Below, in pieces: positions 14,995-22,052 of a stretch of 37,511 bases of DNA; the stretch's first letter is position 1, and every line of letters begins with the position of its first letter. The notes under the pieces are model-generated. The model worked only from the letters and a program-made list of their open reading frames with translations, was not told the DNA's origin and ran no database searches. The translations under genes were made by a program, and so were the position numbers. The DNA is from CAZIWW01 sp964543275 (lineage in GTDB: Bacteria; Patescibacteriota; Minisyncoccia; Moranbacterales; UBA11712), in the NCBI GenBank assembly GCA_964543275.1, contig CAZIWW010000004.1, forward strand, positions 1-37,511, written 5' to 3'.

Positions 14995-15633
14995 ATGAAG
15001 ATTTTTATTGACTTTGACGATGTGGTTTTCAATACGGCGGCTTTTAAGAAAGAGCTGGTTAAAGTTTTTTTAAGAAATGGAGTATCTCAAAAAGATTTTT
15101 CTCTAACTTACAAGGATTACCCTACCGTTACGCGAGGAGGCTTAAAAAAGTATAACCCGCTGAAGCAAATCAGCGTTTTAAAAAGGAAACTGAAAATTAG
15201 CGACTCTAAAATTAAAAAGGATCTGGATAAGCTTTTGGCGAGTTCCCCAAAATTTGTTTTTCGAGATGCCAAACCGTTTCTTGCTCGCTTTCGCGAAAAA
15301 GATCTTTTTTTAATTTCTTACGGCGAGACTGGTTTTCAGCGAAGCAAGATTGTGAATTGCGGCTTGAAGAGATTTTTCAGCAAAATTATTATTACCGACA
15401 ATCTAAAATCAACGGAAATTGGGAAAATTGTTAAGCGCGGAGGAGAAAGATTTGTTTTTATAGATGATAGAACTACTCAAATTGACGCCGTCAAGAAAAA
15501 ATTTCCGCAGGCTGTAACTTTTTTTGTGAAAAGAAAAACGGGACGGTTTCGCGATAAGAGAAGTAAGTGCGTGGATTACGAGGTGAAGAGTTTAAGAGAG
15601 GTGGCGGAAATAATTGCGGGAATCGAATCATGA
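14995..15633 (+). CDS. HAD-superfamily hydrolase
   Basis: The 212-residue protein opens with the HAD nucleophile motif in MKIFIDFDDVVFN (Asp6 and Asp8 as nucleophile and acid/base). A motif II-like ISYGE follows at about 103-107, and a late acidic motif VFIDDRTTQIDAV is present, so a phosphatase or phosphotransferase activity is plausible. The substrate is unknown. It is coupled to yvcK by a three-base spacing, which hints at a metabolite-phosphate role in the same pathway (inference). Confidence 0.8.
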   Translation: MKIFIDFDDVVFNTAAFKKELVKVFLRNGVSQKDFSLTYKDYPTVTRGGLKKYNPLKQISVLKRKLKISDSKIKKDLDKLLASSPKFVFRDAKPFLARFREKDLFLISYGETGFQRSKIVNCGLKRFFSKIIITDNLKSTEIGKIVKRGGERFVFIDDRTTQIDAVKKKFPQAVTFFVKRKTGRFRDKRSKCVDYEVKSLREVAEIIAGIES

Positions 15634-15723
15634 AGCGGGAATCAGGAATTGGAGATAGAAGTAATTGAGCTTTCTCTACTTATGATTCCTAATTCATAAT
15701 TCCAAATTCCTAATTCAAGTCAA
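15634..15723. repeat. HAD-glmS spacer: GGAATTAG/CTAATTCC-type hairpin
   Basis: A short left arm (AATCAGGAATTGG, 15640-15652) faces a right arm of TGATTCCTAATTCATAATTCC and further ATTCCTAATTC words. It uses the same word (CAGGAAT) as array 2 inside leuS. Confidence 0.75.
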
Positions 15724-17553
15724 ATGTGCGGCATTGTAGGCTACATTGGGAAAAATAAAGCCCTCCCGATTTTAATGGACGGTTTGAAACGGCTTGAATA
15801 TCGCGGTTACGACAGCGCGGGTTTTTCGGTTCTGGAAAATGGAAAAGTGGTTACGATAAAAACGGCTGGTAAAGTCGCTGATTTAGAAGATAAAATTTCG
15901 GGGAGAGAGTTAAGGGGACATGTTGGCATTGCTCACACCCGTTGGGCAACTCACGGCAGGCCGTCTTCCAGAAACGCCCATCCCCATTTTGACTGTCGCC
16001 GGGAAATTTTTCTGGTTCATAACGGGATTATCGAGAATTATAAAAAATTAAAGGACAAGCTGGAAAGGCATGGGCATAAATTTTCTTCAGAAACCGATTC
16101 AGAAGCGCTGGCTCATTTAATTGAGGAATATCATCGCCGCGATTCTTTGGAAGAGTCGGTTAGAAAGTCACTTCGCGCTGTTCAGGGAACTTACGGTTTG
16201 GCAGTCGTCAGCCGTCGAGAACCGGGCAGGATAATCATTGCCCGAAACGGGAGTCCTTTAATTTTGGGCGTGGGTAAAAATGAATATATTATTGCCTCCG
16301 ATGCGGCGGCTATCGTCCGGTATACAGACAGGGTTATTTATTTAAATGACGGCGAGATGGCTGTTATTAAAGTGGACGGCTTTGAAGTGACTAACCTTGA
16401 AAGCGTAAAAGTCAGCAAGAGCGTTTCCAAAATTGACTGGTCGGTAGAAGAGGCCGAAAAGAAAGGCTTTGCCCATTTTATGCTTAAGGAAGTTTTCGAG
16501 CAGCCGGAAGCGGTTGAAAATGCTATTCGAGGAAGACTGGTTGTAAAAGAAGGATCGGCTAGACTGGGCGGGTTAAATGAAGTGGTCGAGAAGCTTCGTC
16601 AGCTCAAAAGATTAATTATTGTTTCCTGCGGCACTTCCTATTATGCCAGTTTGGTGGGGAAATATATGCTTGAAGAATACGCCGGCATTGAGACTGAAGT
16701 GGAGTACGCTTCCGAATTCCGTTACCGAAAACCCTTAATAGATGAACGGACGGCGGTGCTGGCTATTTCCCAGTCGGGGGAGACAGCTGACACTTTAGCG
16801 GCTATCAGGGAGGCAAAAAACAAAGGAGCCTTAACTTTGGGAATTGTGAATGTGGTCGGTTCAACTATCGCGCGGGAGACCGACGCCGGCGTCTATAATC
16901 ATGCCGGGCCGGAAATCGGCGTGGCCTCTACCAAAGCTTTTACTTCCCAGCTTTCCATATTGACTCTGCTTACTTTATTACTGGGACGGCAAAGAAATAT
17001 GTCTTATGTAATGGGGAAAAGAATAGCTGTTGAATTGTCCAAAGCGCCTCGTCTGCTGAATTCGGTTTTAAAGCAATCAGAGGAGATTGAGAAAATTGCC
17101 AAAAAATATTCTAAGCTTTCCAATTTTTTATATCTAGGCCGAAAATATAATTATTCTATCGCTTTGGAAGGTGCGCTTAAAATAAAAGAGATCGCTTATG
17201 TACACGCCGAAGGTTATCCTATGGGTGAGATGAAGCACGGCCCGATCGCGCTGATTGATAAAAATTTTCCGTCGGTGGTTATAGCAACCAGAGATAGCGT
17301 TTACGAAAAAACAATTTCTGGGATAGAAGAAATTAAAGCTCGGGGCGGTAAGGTTGTAGCTGTCGCGACCGCGGGCGACAAGAATATTAAGAAGCTTGCT
17401 GATGACGTTATTTATATCCCCAAAACATTGGAAATGCTGACACCTTTAATTTCAGTAGTGCCGCTTCAACTATTTGCTTATTATTTTGCGGTGCAGAAGG
17501 GCCTGGATGTGGATAAACCGCGTAATCTAGCCAAGAGTGTAACTGTGGAGTAA
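15724..17553 (+). CDS. glmS: Glutamine--fructose-6-phosphate aminotransferase (isomerizing)
   Basis: The 609-residue enzyme makes glucosamine-6-phosphate for peptidoglycan. The N-terminal glutaminase domain starts MCGIVGYIG with Cys2 as nucleophile after Met removal, followed by RLEYRGYDSAG and THGRPSSRNAHPH. Two SIS isomerase domains follow, with SCGTSYYASLVGKY and SQSGETADTLAA in the first. The C-terminus DKPRNLAKSVTVE is the family signature. Length is exactly typical. It has no Shine-Dalgarno and no recognisable glmS ribozyme upstream. Confidence 0.98.
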   Translation: MCGIVGYIGKNKALPILMDGLKRLEYRGYDSAGFSVLENGKVVTIKTAGKVADLEDKISGRELRGHVGIAHTRWATHGRPSSRNAHPHFDCRREIFLVHNGIIENYKKLKDKLERHGHKFSSETDSEALAHLIEEYHRRDSLEESVRKSLRAVQGTYGLAVVSRREPGRIIIARNGSPLILGVGKNEYIIASDAAAIVRYTDRVIYLNDGEMAVIKVDGFEVTNLESVKVSKSVSKIDWSVEEAEKKGFAHFMLKEVFEQPEAVENAIRGRLVVKEGSARLGGLNEVVEKLRQLKRLIIVSCGTSYYASLVGKYMLEEYAGIETEVEYASEFRYRKPLIDERTAVLAISQSGETADTLAAIREAKNKGALTLGIVNVVGSTIARETDAGVYNHAGPEIGVASTKAFTSQLSILTLLTLLLGRQRNMSYVMGKRIAVELSKAPRLLNSVLKQSEEIEKIAKKYSKLSNFLYLGRKYNYSIALEGALKIKEIAYVHAEGYPMGEMKHGPIALIDKNFPSVVIATRDSVYEKTISGIEEIKARGGKVVAVATAGDKNIKKLADDVIYIPKTLEMLTPLISVVPLQLFAYYFAVQKGLDVDKPRNLAKSVTVE

Positions 17554-17700
17554 ATCCAAAATCCTAAGCATCAAATCCTAAATAAATTCAAATGACCTAA
17601 ATTCAAAATTCCTGTCTGGCCGCCAGGCGGGCAAAAAGTTTTGATCATTTGGATTTTAAATTTTGATATTGTTTTGGATTTTGGATTTTGGATTTTTACT
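17554..17700. repeat. glmS-uppP spacer: CCAAAAT heptamer hairpin with a GC-rich tip
   Basis: The left arm is made of AATCCAAAATCC/TAAATTCAAA words and the right arm of TTTGGATTTTAAATTTTG and GGATTTTGGATTTTGG. A GC-rich unit, GGCCGCCAGGCGGGC (17618-17632), sits at the tip. The right arm is an open frame continuous with uppP but is not expected to be part of the protein. Confidence 0.85.
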
Positions 17701-18576
17701 ATGGACTTTATTCAAGCTACAGCTTTAGGTATTGTCCAAGGCGCCAGCGAATTTTTGCCGATTTCCAGTTCGGCTCATTTGATTTTGACGCCGTGGCTTT
17801 TTAATTTTCCCGATCCGGGGTTGGCTTTTGATGTGGCTTTGCACGCGGGAACATTAATTGCTGTTGTAATTTACTTTCGTCGGGATTGGATAAATATATT
17901 TAGAATAGCGTTCTTAAAATCCGAAATCCGAATATCGAAATCCGAAACAAATTCAAAATCCGAAATTCAAAATTCAAAACTTTCAACGAGTCCCAATTAC
18001 AAATTACAAATTACAAATTACAACAAAAACATCCTTTGGCTTCTGGTTCTTGCCACTATTCCCGGAGTGCTGGCTGGCTATTTTCTCGAAGATTATGCCG
18101 AGACGGTTTTTCGTTCCCCGCTTCTTATCGCTTTTACTTTGAGCTTTGTAGGATTACTTTTGTATTTGGCTGATAAATATCATAAGCACATCAAAAAAAT
18201 AAAAGAAGTATCTTGGAGAGATAGTTTGGTAATCGGTCTCTCGCAGGCGCTAGCCATTATCCCGGGCGTATCCCGATCCGGCGCCACGATCACGGCCGGT
18301 TTGTTTTGCGGGCTCAATCGTCAATCAGCCGCGCGGTTTTCCTTTCTTCTGTCCACCCCAATAATTTTAGGGGCTACTGTCAAACAGCTTCCCGGCATTA
18401 TCAATGGTGGTTTTAGCTATCTGCTCCTATTAGCCGTAATTGCTTCTTCCATCAGTGGCTATTTCGCTATTAAATATCTTTTGAAACTTGTGGAACGAGC
18501 GGGTTACGCGGTGTTCTTTTGGTATCGGCTGGGACTGGCGATGATTGTAGTGTTGTCTTGGATTAATCGGAGCTAA
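17701..18576 (+). CDS. uppP: Undecaprenyl-diphosphatase with repeat insertion
   Basis: The 291-residue integral membrane phosphatase recycles undecaprenyl pyrophosphate (BacA family). It has QGASEFLPISSSAH with catalytic Glu17 at 13-26 and PGVSRSGAT with Arg192 at 188-196. About eight membrane helices are visible. Residues 73-109 are a hydrophilic stretch encoded by two different heptamer arrays, placed in a cytoplasmic loop. The ATG at 17701 is chosen because the upstream in-frame extension from 17641 is translated repeat. The stop codon lies in the first RAYT-associated palindrome. Confidence 0.95.
   Translation: MDFIQATALGIVQGASEFLPISSSAHLILTPWLFNFPDPGLAFDVALHAGTLIAVVIYFRRDWINIFRIAFLKSEIRISKSETNSKSEIQNSKLSTSPNYKLQITNYNKNILWLLVLATIPGVLAGYFLEDYAETVFRSPLLIAFTLSFVGLLLYLADKYHKHIKKIKEVSWRDSLVIGLSQALAIIPGVSRSGATITAGLFCGLNRQSAARFSFLLSTPIILGATVKQLPGIINGGFSYLLLLAVIASSISGYFAIKYLLKLVERAGYAVFFWYRLGLAMIVVLSWINRS
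17916..17980 (+). repeat. In-gene heptamer array A (TCCGAAA/ATTCAAA) in uppP
   Basis: Degenerate ATCCGAA and ATTCAAA heptamers encode SEIRISKSETNSKSEIQNSK within a membrane-protein loop. Confidence 0.85.
17993..18023 (+). repeat. In-gene heptamer array B (AATTACA x 4) in uppP
   Basis: Tandem AATTACA encodes NYKLQITNYNKN directly after array A. The reverse orientation would introduce a TAA stop. Confidence 0.85.
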
Positions 18577-18582
18577 GCTCCG
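18568..18582. repeat. REP-like palindrome, copy 1
   Basis: CGGAGCTAAGCTCCG is a perfect 7-bp inverted repeat around one base. It contains the uppP stop codon and lies 14 bases before the RAYT start. Confidence 0.85.
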
Positions 18583-18596
18583 AAACAGAAATAGAA

Positions 18597-19235
18597 ATGC
18601 GAAAGACTCAATTCGTCAACGGTGAATATTACCACATTTATAATCGCGGGGTGGATAAGCGCGAAGTATTTTTGGATTCAAGTGATTATTTTAGATTTAT
18701 AAAGAGTTTGCGAGAATTTAATAATAGTCTTACCAGAGAGGAAAGAATGAGGCTTGAGTCAAAGAGGTCGAAAAAATCGGAGCTTAGCTCCGGGAAAATA
18801 GTTGAGATAGTTTGTTTTTGCCTTAACCCAAATCACTATCATTTTATTTTAAAACAGTTGGTTGACAAAGGTATAGAAAACTTCATGCATAAATTAAGCA
18901 CTGGTTACACTAACTATTTTAATAAAAAAAATGATCGGAACGGTTCTCTTTTTCAGGGTCCTTTTAAATCTGTACACATCGGCTCGAATAACTATCTTCT
19001 ATACTTGTCCGCTTATGTGAACTGTAATAGCGAAGTTCATGGAATTTCTCCAGCTGAGAATTATAAATGGTGCAGCTTTCGTGATTATATTAGCAAGAAA
19101 AGTAGTGGTTTATGCAGTAAAGATATTATTCTTAGTCAGTTTAGCAGTTTGAATGAGTATAGAGAATTTGCAAAAAACAATGCGAAGGAAATGAAGTACA
19201 AAAAAGAGACAGAAAAATTATTATTAGAAGATTAA
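18597..19235 (+). CDS. REP-associated tyrosine transposase (RAYT, IS200-like Y1 family)
   Basis: The 212-residue single-strand DNA transposase-like protein begins with the family opening RKTQFVNGEYYHIYNRGVDK. The HUH metal-binding motif is H80-Y-H82 in LNPNHYHFILKQ, and the catalytic tyrosine is expected in STGYTNYFNKK (Tyr104 or Tyr107), followed by GSLFQGPFKSVHI. RAYTs act on short palindromes scattered in the genome rather than on their own ends. Three copies of CGGAGCTTAGCTCCG-type palindrome lie before, inside and after this gene. The inner copy codes for residues 58-68 (SKKSELSSGKI), in a variable loop before the HUH strand. The gene appears intact. Confidence 0.92.
   Translation: MRKTQFVNGEYYHIYNRGVDKREVFLDSSDYFRFIKSLREFNNSLTREERMRLESKRSKKSELSSGKIVEIVCFCLNPNHYHFILKQLVDKGIENFMHKLSTGYTNYFNKKNDRNGSLFQGPFKSVHIGSNNYLLYLSAYVNCNSEVHGISPAENYKWCSFRDYISKKSSGLCSKDIILSQFSSLNEYREFAKNNAKEMKYKKETEKLLLED
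18768..18800. repeat. 33-bp direct repeat with REP-like palindrome, copy 2 (inside RAYT)
   Basis: These 33 bases are identical to 19255-19287. The palindrome CGGAGCTTAGCTCCG occupies 18778-18792. In frame it encodes SKKSELSSGKI. Confidence 0.95.
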
Positions 19236-19239
19236 AAGG

Positions 19240-20193
19240 TTGAAAGCTAAAAAATCGAAAAAATCGGAGCTTAGCTCCGGGAAAATAAGAGCTGTTCTTC
19301 TCTTCTCCGGCGGGCTGGATTCGATTCTGGCGGCGAAGATTTTGGAAGGGCAAGGGATTAAAGTGACGGCGCTCGCGTTGACGAGTTATTTTTTTAATGC
19401 CGATCAAGCGAAGGAATCAGCTAAGGAAAATAATATTAAACTTAAGATTGCCGATTTTTCCAAAGAGCATTTTAAGATAGTTAAAAATCCCAGCTTTGGA
19501 CGCGGAAGCGGGCTGAATCCTTGCGTTGACTGCCATCTTCTAATGTTGAAAGAGGCAAAGAAGATTGCTAAAAAAAGCGGTTATGATTTTATCGCCACCG
19601 GCGAAGTTTTAGGTCAGCGACCGATGTCGCAGAATTTGGAAATGTTTGAGCTGATTGAAAAAAAATCTAGACTGGAGAGAAATATTTTGCGGCCCTTAAG
19701 CGCTAAACTTCTTCCAATAACGGTTGCGGAGGAGATGGGAATAATAGATCGAAAAAAACTTTACGCTTTTTCGGGACGGAGCCGCAAAGAGCAGATCGGG
19801 CTGGCTAAAAAAATGGGAATTAAAAAATATCCCTCCCCTGCCGGCGGATGTATTTTGACTGACAAGGAGTATTCTCGGAAGTTAAAAAAGCTAACTAAAA
19901 AAATAAGGGTGATTGGGAAAAGTGATATAGAGCTTTTGCGAATTGGTCGGCATTTTTGGGTTGGCAAAACTCGGGTAATAATCGGCCGCAATCATAAAGA
20001 GAATCTACAGTTAGAAAAACTGGCGGAAAAAGGAGATATGCTGGTTGAGTTAAAAGGCGTTCCAGGGCCGCTGGCTTTAATAAGAGGAAGAGACAAGAGA
20101 GGGGGCGTTGCGGTGGCTAAGAAGAAGATAATCGCGTATGCTAAAAAACTAAAAAGCAAGTTTCCTGAATTTAGAATAATAAAAAAGCAATAA
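19240..20193 (+). CDS. PP-loop ATPase (ThiI/MnmA-like) with NFACT-R-like C-terminal domain
   Basis: The 317-residue protein has the ATP pyrophosphatase loop SGGLDS at 23-28 and Cys95/Cys98 in NPCVDCH, a second conserved block ATGEVLGQRPMSQ, and YPSPAGGC (Cys204). The C-terminal part (about 235-295, VGKTRVIIGRNHKENLQLEK, then LKGVPGPLALIRG) resembles the NFACT-R/DUF814 RNA-binding domain. Known PP-loop relatives thiolate tRNA, so a tRNA modification role is likely. The TTG at 19240, four bases after the RAYT stop, is the only plausible start; translation may be coupled. The first 16 residues are largely the RAYT palindrome repeat. Confidence 0.85.
   Translation: MKAKKSKKSELSSGKIRAVLLFSGGLDSILAAKILEGQGIKVTALALTSYFFNADQAKESAKENNIKLKIADFSKEHFKIVKNPSFGRGSGLNPCVDCHLLMLKEAKKIAKKSGYDFIATGEVLGQRPMSQNLEMFELIEKKSRLERNILRPLSAKLLPITVAEEMGIIDRKKLYAFSGRSRKEQIGLAKKMGIKKYPSPAGGCILTDKEYSRKLKKLTKKIRVIGKSDIELLRIGRHFWVGKTRVIIGRNHKENLQLEKLAEKGDMLVELKGVPGPLALIRGRDKRGGVAVAKKKIIAYAKKLKSKFPEFRIIKKQ
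19255..19287. repeat. 33-bp direct repeat with REP-like palindrome, copy 3 (start of PP-loop gene)
   Basis: An exact copy of 18768-18800, palindrome at 19265-19279. It is read in the same frame and gives residues 6-16, SKKSELSSGKI, of the PP-loop protein. Confidence 0.95.
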
Positions 20194-20199
20194 GATGTA

Positions 20200-20227
20200 A
20201 AAAGACCGAGTTTTCACTCGGCCTTTT
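20200..20227. terminator. Bidirectional intrinsic terminator
   Basis: AAAAGACCGAG and CTCGGCCTTTT pair with one mismatch around TTTTCA, with A-run and T-run on opposite sides. It ends the PP-loop gene on the plus strand and the zinc-ribbon gene on the minus strand. Confidence 0.85.
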
Positions 20228-20432
20228 AGCGTGGAGTTTGTAGGATTAGTGCTGCGTACGGCATTTCCACTTGAAGCTCTTCGTTTAACCAGAGTGTTTT
20301 TTTACACTTTGGATTAAAACAGAAGATATTTGTGCCGGCGAAACGGCACTGATTTCTTTCCTCAAAGGCTTTTTTAAGGTCTCCGAGGTCTTGGCAGTTG
20401 AAATTGTAACCACAATAAGGACAAATTGTCAT
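20226..20432 (-). CDS. Small zinc-ribbon protein
   Basis: The 68-residue protein has CPYCGYNFNC at residues 4-13 and CFNPKC at 38-43, enough cysteines for one zinc ribbon, with an acidic-basic linker between. No known family is recognised. The start is supported by one of the few strong Shine-Dalgarno sequences in the window, AAGGAGG six to seven bases upstream of ATG on the minus strand. The stop overlaps the bidirectional terminator. It lies downstream of the tRNA-Leu cluster on the same strand. Function unknown; nucleic-acid binding is possible. Confidence 0.75.
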   Translation of the reverse strand: MTICPYCGYNFNCQDLGDLKKAFEERNQCRFAGTNIFCFNPKCKKTLWLNEELQVEMPYAALILQTPR

Positions 20433-20456
20433 AGTTTTCCTCCTTGTTGGTTTTGT

Positions 20457-20552
20457 GTCTCGGGAGGGAGTCGAACCCTCATAAGATTACTCACGTATGA
20501 TTTTGAGTTCCGCCAAAGGCGGACGGGCCGCACGCGTCCACTCGCCAACGCC
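20457..20552 (-). pseudogene. Degenerate tRNA-Leu(CAA)-like sequence with palindrome insertion
   Basis: The 3' half is tRNA-Leu-like: anticodon loop CTCAAAA (20501-20507), long variable arm, T arm GAGGGTTCGACTCCCTC and acceptor strand CCGAGAC. The 5' half lacks a matching acceptor strand, the D arm misses about 12 bases (GAGTGG joins ACGCG directly), and a perfect palindrome TCCGCCAAAGGCGGA (20509-20523) replaces the 5' side of the anticodon stem. It cannot fold as a normal tRNA as written. Confidence 0.65.
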
Positions 20553-20555
20553 TAG

Positions 20556-20640
20556 TGCCGATGGTGGGAGTCGAACCCACAAGAGATTGCTCTCATACGA
20601 TTTTGAGTCGTACGCGTATTCCGGTTCCGCCACATCGGCA
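20556..20640 (-). tRNA. tRNA-Leu (anticodon CAA)
   Basis: The 85-base tRNA reads on the minus strand from 20640. The acceptor stem TGCCGAT pairs perfectly with ATCGGCA, the anticodon stem TACGA/TCGTA holds loop CTCAAAA (anticodon CAA, decoding UUG), a long class II variable arm (GAGAGCAATCTCT) is present, and the T arm is GTGGGTTCGACTCCCAC. CCA is not encoded. It is the only intact tRNA recognised in the window. Confidence 0.93.
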
Positions 20641-20646
20641 ATATCT

Positions 20647-20880
20647 TCATGTTTCATCTAGAAATTTTCTGCCAGTTCCGCTTTTGAGAAATTTTTCTCT
20701 TTTTCTTGCTTTTTTGTAATCTCTAAACTTCTCCACATAAATCAATTTGAATGGTTTGTATAATTTCGCGCTCTTATTGTGTTCTCTATTATGTTCGTGC
20801 AATCTACTTTTTAAGTCGTTAGTTATTCCGATATAGCGAATTTTTTTTATTAAACTTTTTATTACGCGCAAGGTTATCAT
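20647..20880 (-). CDS. Standalone GIY-YIG domain protein
   Basis: The 77-residue protein matches the small GIY-YIG endonuclease-like family (UPF0213/YhbQ type): VIKSLIKKIRYIGITNDLKS has the YIG half and the conserved Arg-containing helix follows (LKSRLHEHN), then KPFKLIYVEKF and KREKFLKSGTGRKFL. The usual opening (hydrophobic, with the first Tyr of GIY) is altered to MITLRVIKS. The ATG at 20880 lies exactly where the tRNA-Leu-like fragment upstream breaks off, so the N-terminus was probably rebuilt by a recombination. Catalytic ability is uncertain. It is flanked on both sides by tRNA-Leu sequences. Confidence 0.8.
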   Translation of the reverse strand: MITLRVIKSLIKKIRYIGITNDLKSRLHEHNREHNKSAKLYKPFKLIYVEKFRDYKKARKREKFLKSGTGRKFLDET

Positions 20881-20962
20881 GCGATTTTGAGTTTGCCCGC
20901 CTAAGGCGGGTCCGCGCGCGGCCGCCAGAGGCGGCTAAATCTGCCAATTCCGCCACTCGCCC
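20881..20962 (-). pseudogene. 5' half of a tRNA-Leu with two inserted palindromes
   Basis: From 20962 the minus strand reads GGGCGAGTGGCGGAATTGGC, a standard tRNA-Leu acceptor and D arm. It is then interrupted by GCCGCCAGAGGCGGC (20921-20935) and CCCGCCTAAGGCGGG (20896-20910) before resuming with the anticodon loop CTCAAAA. The variable arm, T arm and 3' acceptor are missing; the GIY-YIG gene begins instead. Confidence 0.65.
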
Positions 20963-21018
20963 ACTAGTTATGCAAGCGCCACCGCCGTGTTTTTATTTAG
21001 CTCTTTCAGTCTAGAAAA

Positions 21019-21047
21019 TTGAATCTTTGCTGTCAATGTTGTATAAT
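21019..21047 (+). promoter_or_regulatory. Promoter upstream of parA
   Basis: TTGAAT (21019-21024), 17 bases, TATAAT (21042-21047). This is a good sigma70-like promoter, directly followed by the long palindromic element that precedes parA. The interval 20963-21156 has no gene. Confidence 0.65.
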
Positions 21048-21052
21048 ACATT

Positions 21053-21150
21053 ATGCTAATCCGCGAATAAGTGCCAATCTGTGAATTGTTAATAAAACGC
21101 GACTTAATCATTCGCAATTAGCGAGTTAGTGTTTATCAGTAGATTAGTAT
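21053..21150. repeat. Long imperfect palindrome before parA (ATGCTAATC element)
   Basis: The left arm at 21053-21079 matches the corresponding arm before ftsA (36036-36062) in 25 of 27 bases. Left and right arms here pair at 16 of 27 positions. The right arm ends in TAGTAT (21145-21150), six bases before the parA GTG, which may be a second -10 box. Confidence 0.75.
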
Positions 21151-21156
21151 GGTGTT

Positions 21157-21945
21157 GTGGCTAAAATAATTTCTCTGGTCAACCAAAAAGGCGGAGTGGG
21201 AAAGACCACTTCTGCTATAAATTTATCCACTTCGCTGGCTCGAGCCGGGAAGTTTGTATTGCTGGTTGATCTTGATCCGCAAGCCAACGCGACCAGCGGT
21301 TTGGGGGTTAATCCCAACGGCATTGAGAAGAGTTTATATCACAGTTTGGTTTTGGGCGAGCATCCCCAACCTTTTGTTTTGAAAACGGAAACTTTTGGGC
21401 ACAGCTTGCTGCCGTCCAATCGGAATCTGGCCGGAGCTTCGGTAGAAATTGTTAATCTTGATAATAGAGAGTACCTACTCTACAATGTCCTGCGAAAAAT
21501 TCGGACTGACTACGATTACATAATCATTGATTCTCCTCCCAGCCTTGGACCGCTTACGGTCAATGGATTGGTAGCTTCGGATGGAGTGATTATTCCGGTC
21601 CAATGCGAGTATTACGCGCTGGAAGGCTTAAGCCAGCTTTTGGAAACTATAAATTTGGTGAGAGACAATCTGCAGCCCGATCTTAAGGTTATAGGAGCTT
21701 TGCTGACTATGTTCGATCGCCGCAATCGCTTATCCTATCAAGTTGTGCGGGAGGTAAAGGACCACTTTCCCGGTAAAGTGTTTGACAGTATTATCCCGAG
21801 GAGCGTGAGACTGGCGGAAGCTCCCAGTTTTGGGAAATCGATATTCGATTTTGATGTTTTTTCTAAAGGAGCAAGAGCATATAAACTGCTGACGCAGGAA
21901 GTATTGAGGATGGAGAAAGAGGAGGGAGGAAAGTTTCATCTTTGA
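21157..21945 (+). CDS. parA: Chromosome partitioning ATPase ParA (Soj)
   Basis: The 262-residue deviant-Walker ATPase opens MAKIISLVNQKGGVGKTTSA with KGGVGKT at 11-17, followed by VDLDPQANATSGLG and DYIIIDSPPSLGPLT (Walker B). It drives ParB-parS complexes apart over the nucleoid. The GTG start at 21157 is required by the family N-terminus; an ATG eight bases earlier is out of frame. It is first in an operon with parB. No Shine-Dalgarno is visible. Confidence 0.96.
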   Translation: MAKIISLVNQKGGVGKTTSAINLSTSLARAGKFVLLVDLDPQANATSGLGVNPNGIEKSLYHSLVLGEHPQPFVLKTETFGHSLLPSNRNLAGASVEIVNLDNREYLLYNVLRKIRTDYDYIIIDSPPSLGPLTVNGLVASDGVIIPVQCEYYALEGLSQLLETINLVRDNLQPDLKVIGALLTMFDRRNRLSYQVVREVKDHFPGKVFDSIIPRSVRLAEAPSFGKSIFDFDVFSKGARAYKLLTQEVLRMEKEEGGKFHL

Positions 21946-22052
21946 AGCATTGGAATTTGTTCACAAACTCCCAATATCCGATGCTGGAGGCGGTTGGAGC
22001 GATTAGCTTGGGGGACTCGTAAAGAAAATAAGTTTTAAATTTAAAGTGAAAT
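21946..22052 (+). other. parA-parB spacer with a hairpin, no gene
   Basis: AGCATTGG (21947-21954) can pair with CCAATATCCGATGCT (21981-21995) around an inner GTT/AAC pair. No repeat array and no Shine-Dalgarno are seen. It may be a small attenuator or simply a stable spacer. Confidence 0.4.

Noticed and set aside
15634..15723. glmS ribozyme upstream of glmS
   Set aside because: The spacer is a repeat hairpin of only 90 bases and lacks the GlmS ribozyme core. No riboswitch motif was recognised.
17641..17700. N-terminal extension of uppP (reading IWILNFDIVLDFGFWIF)
   Set aside because: It is the translated right arm of the CCAAAAT repeat spacer. The family start MDFIQATALGIVQG lies at 17701.
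20457..20552. Functional second tRNA-Leu
   Set aside because: No 5' strand matches the acceptor CCGAGAC, the D arm is deleted and the anticodon stem is replaced by a palindrome. It is kept only as a degenerate copy.
20881..20962. Group I intron in tRNA-Leu
   Set aside because: The tRNA is interrupted outside the anticodon loop, the inserts are short GC palindromes without group I core elements, and no matching 3' half follows the GIY-YIG gene.
21946..22052. parS site near parAB
   Set aside because: No match to TGTTTCACGTGAAACA or a close variant was found here or elsewhere in the window.
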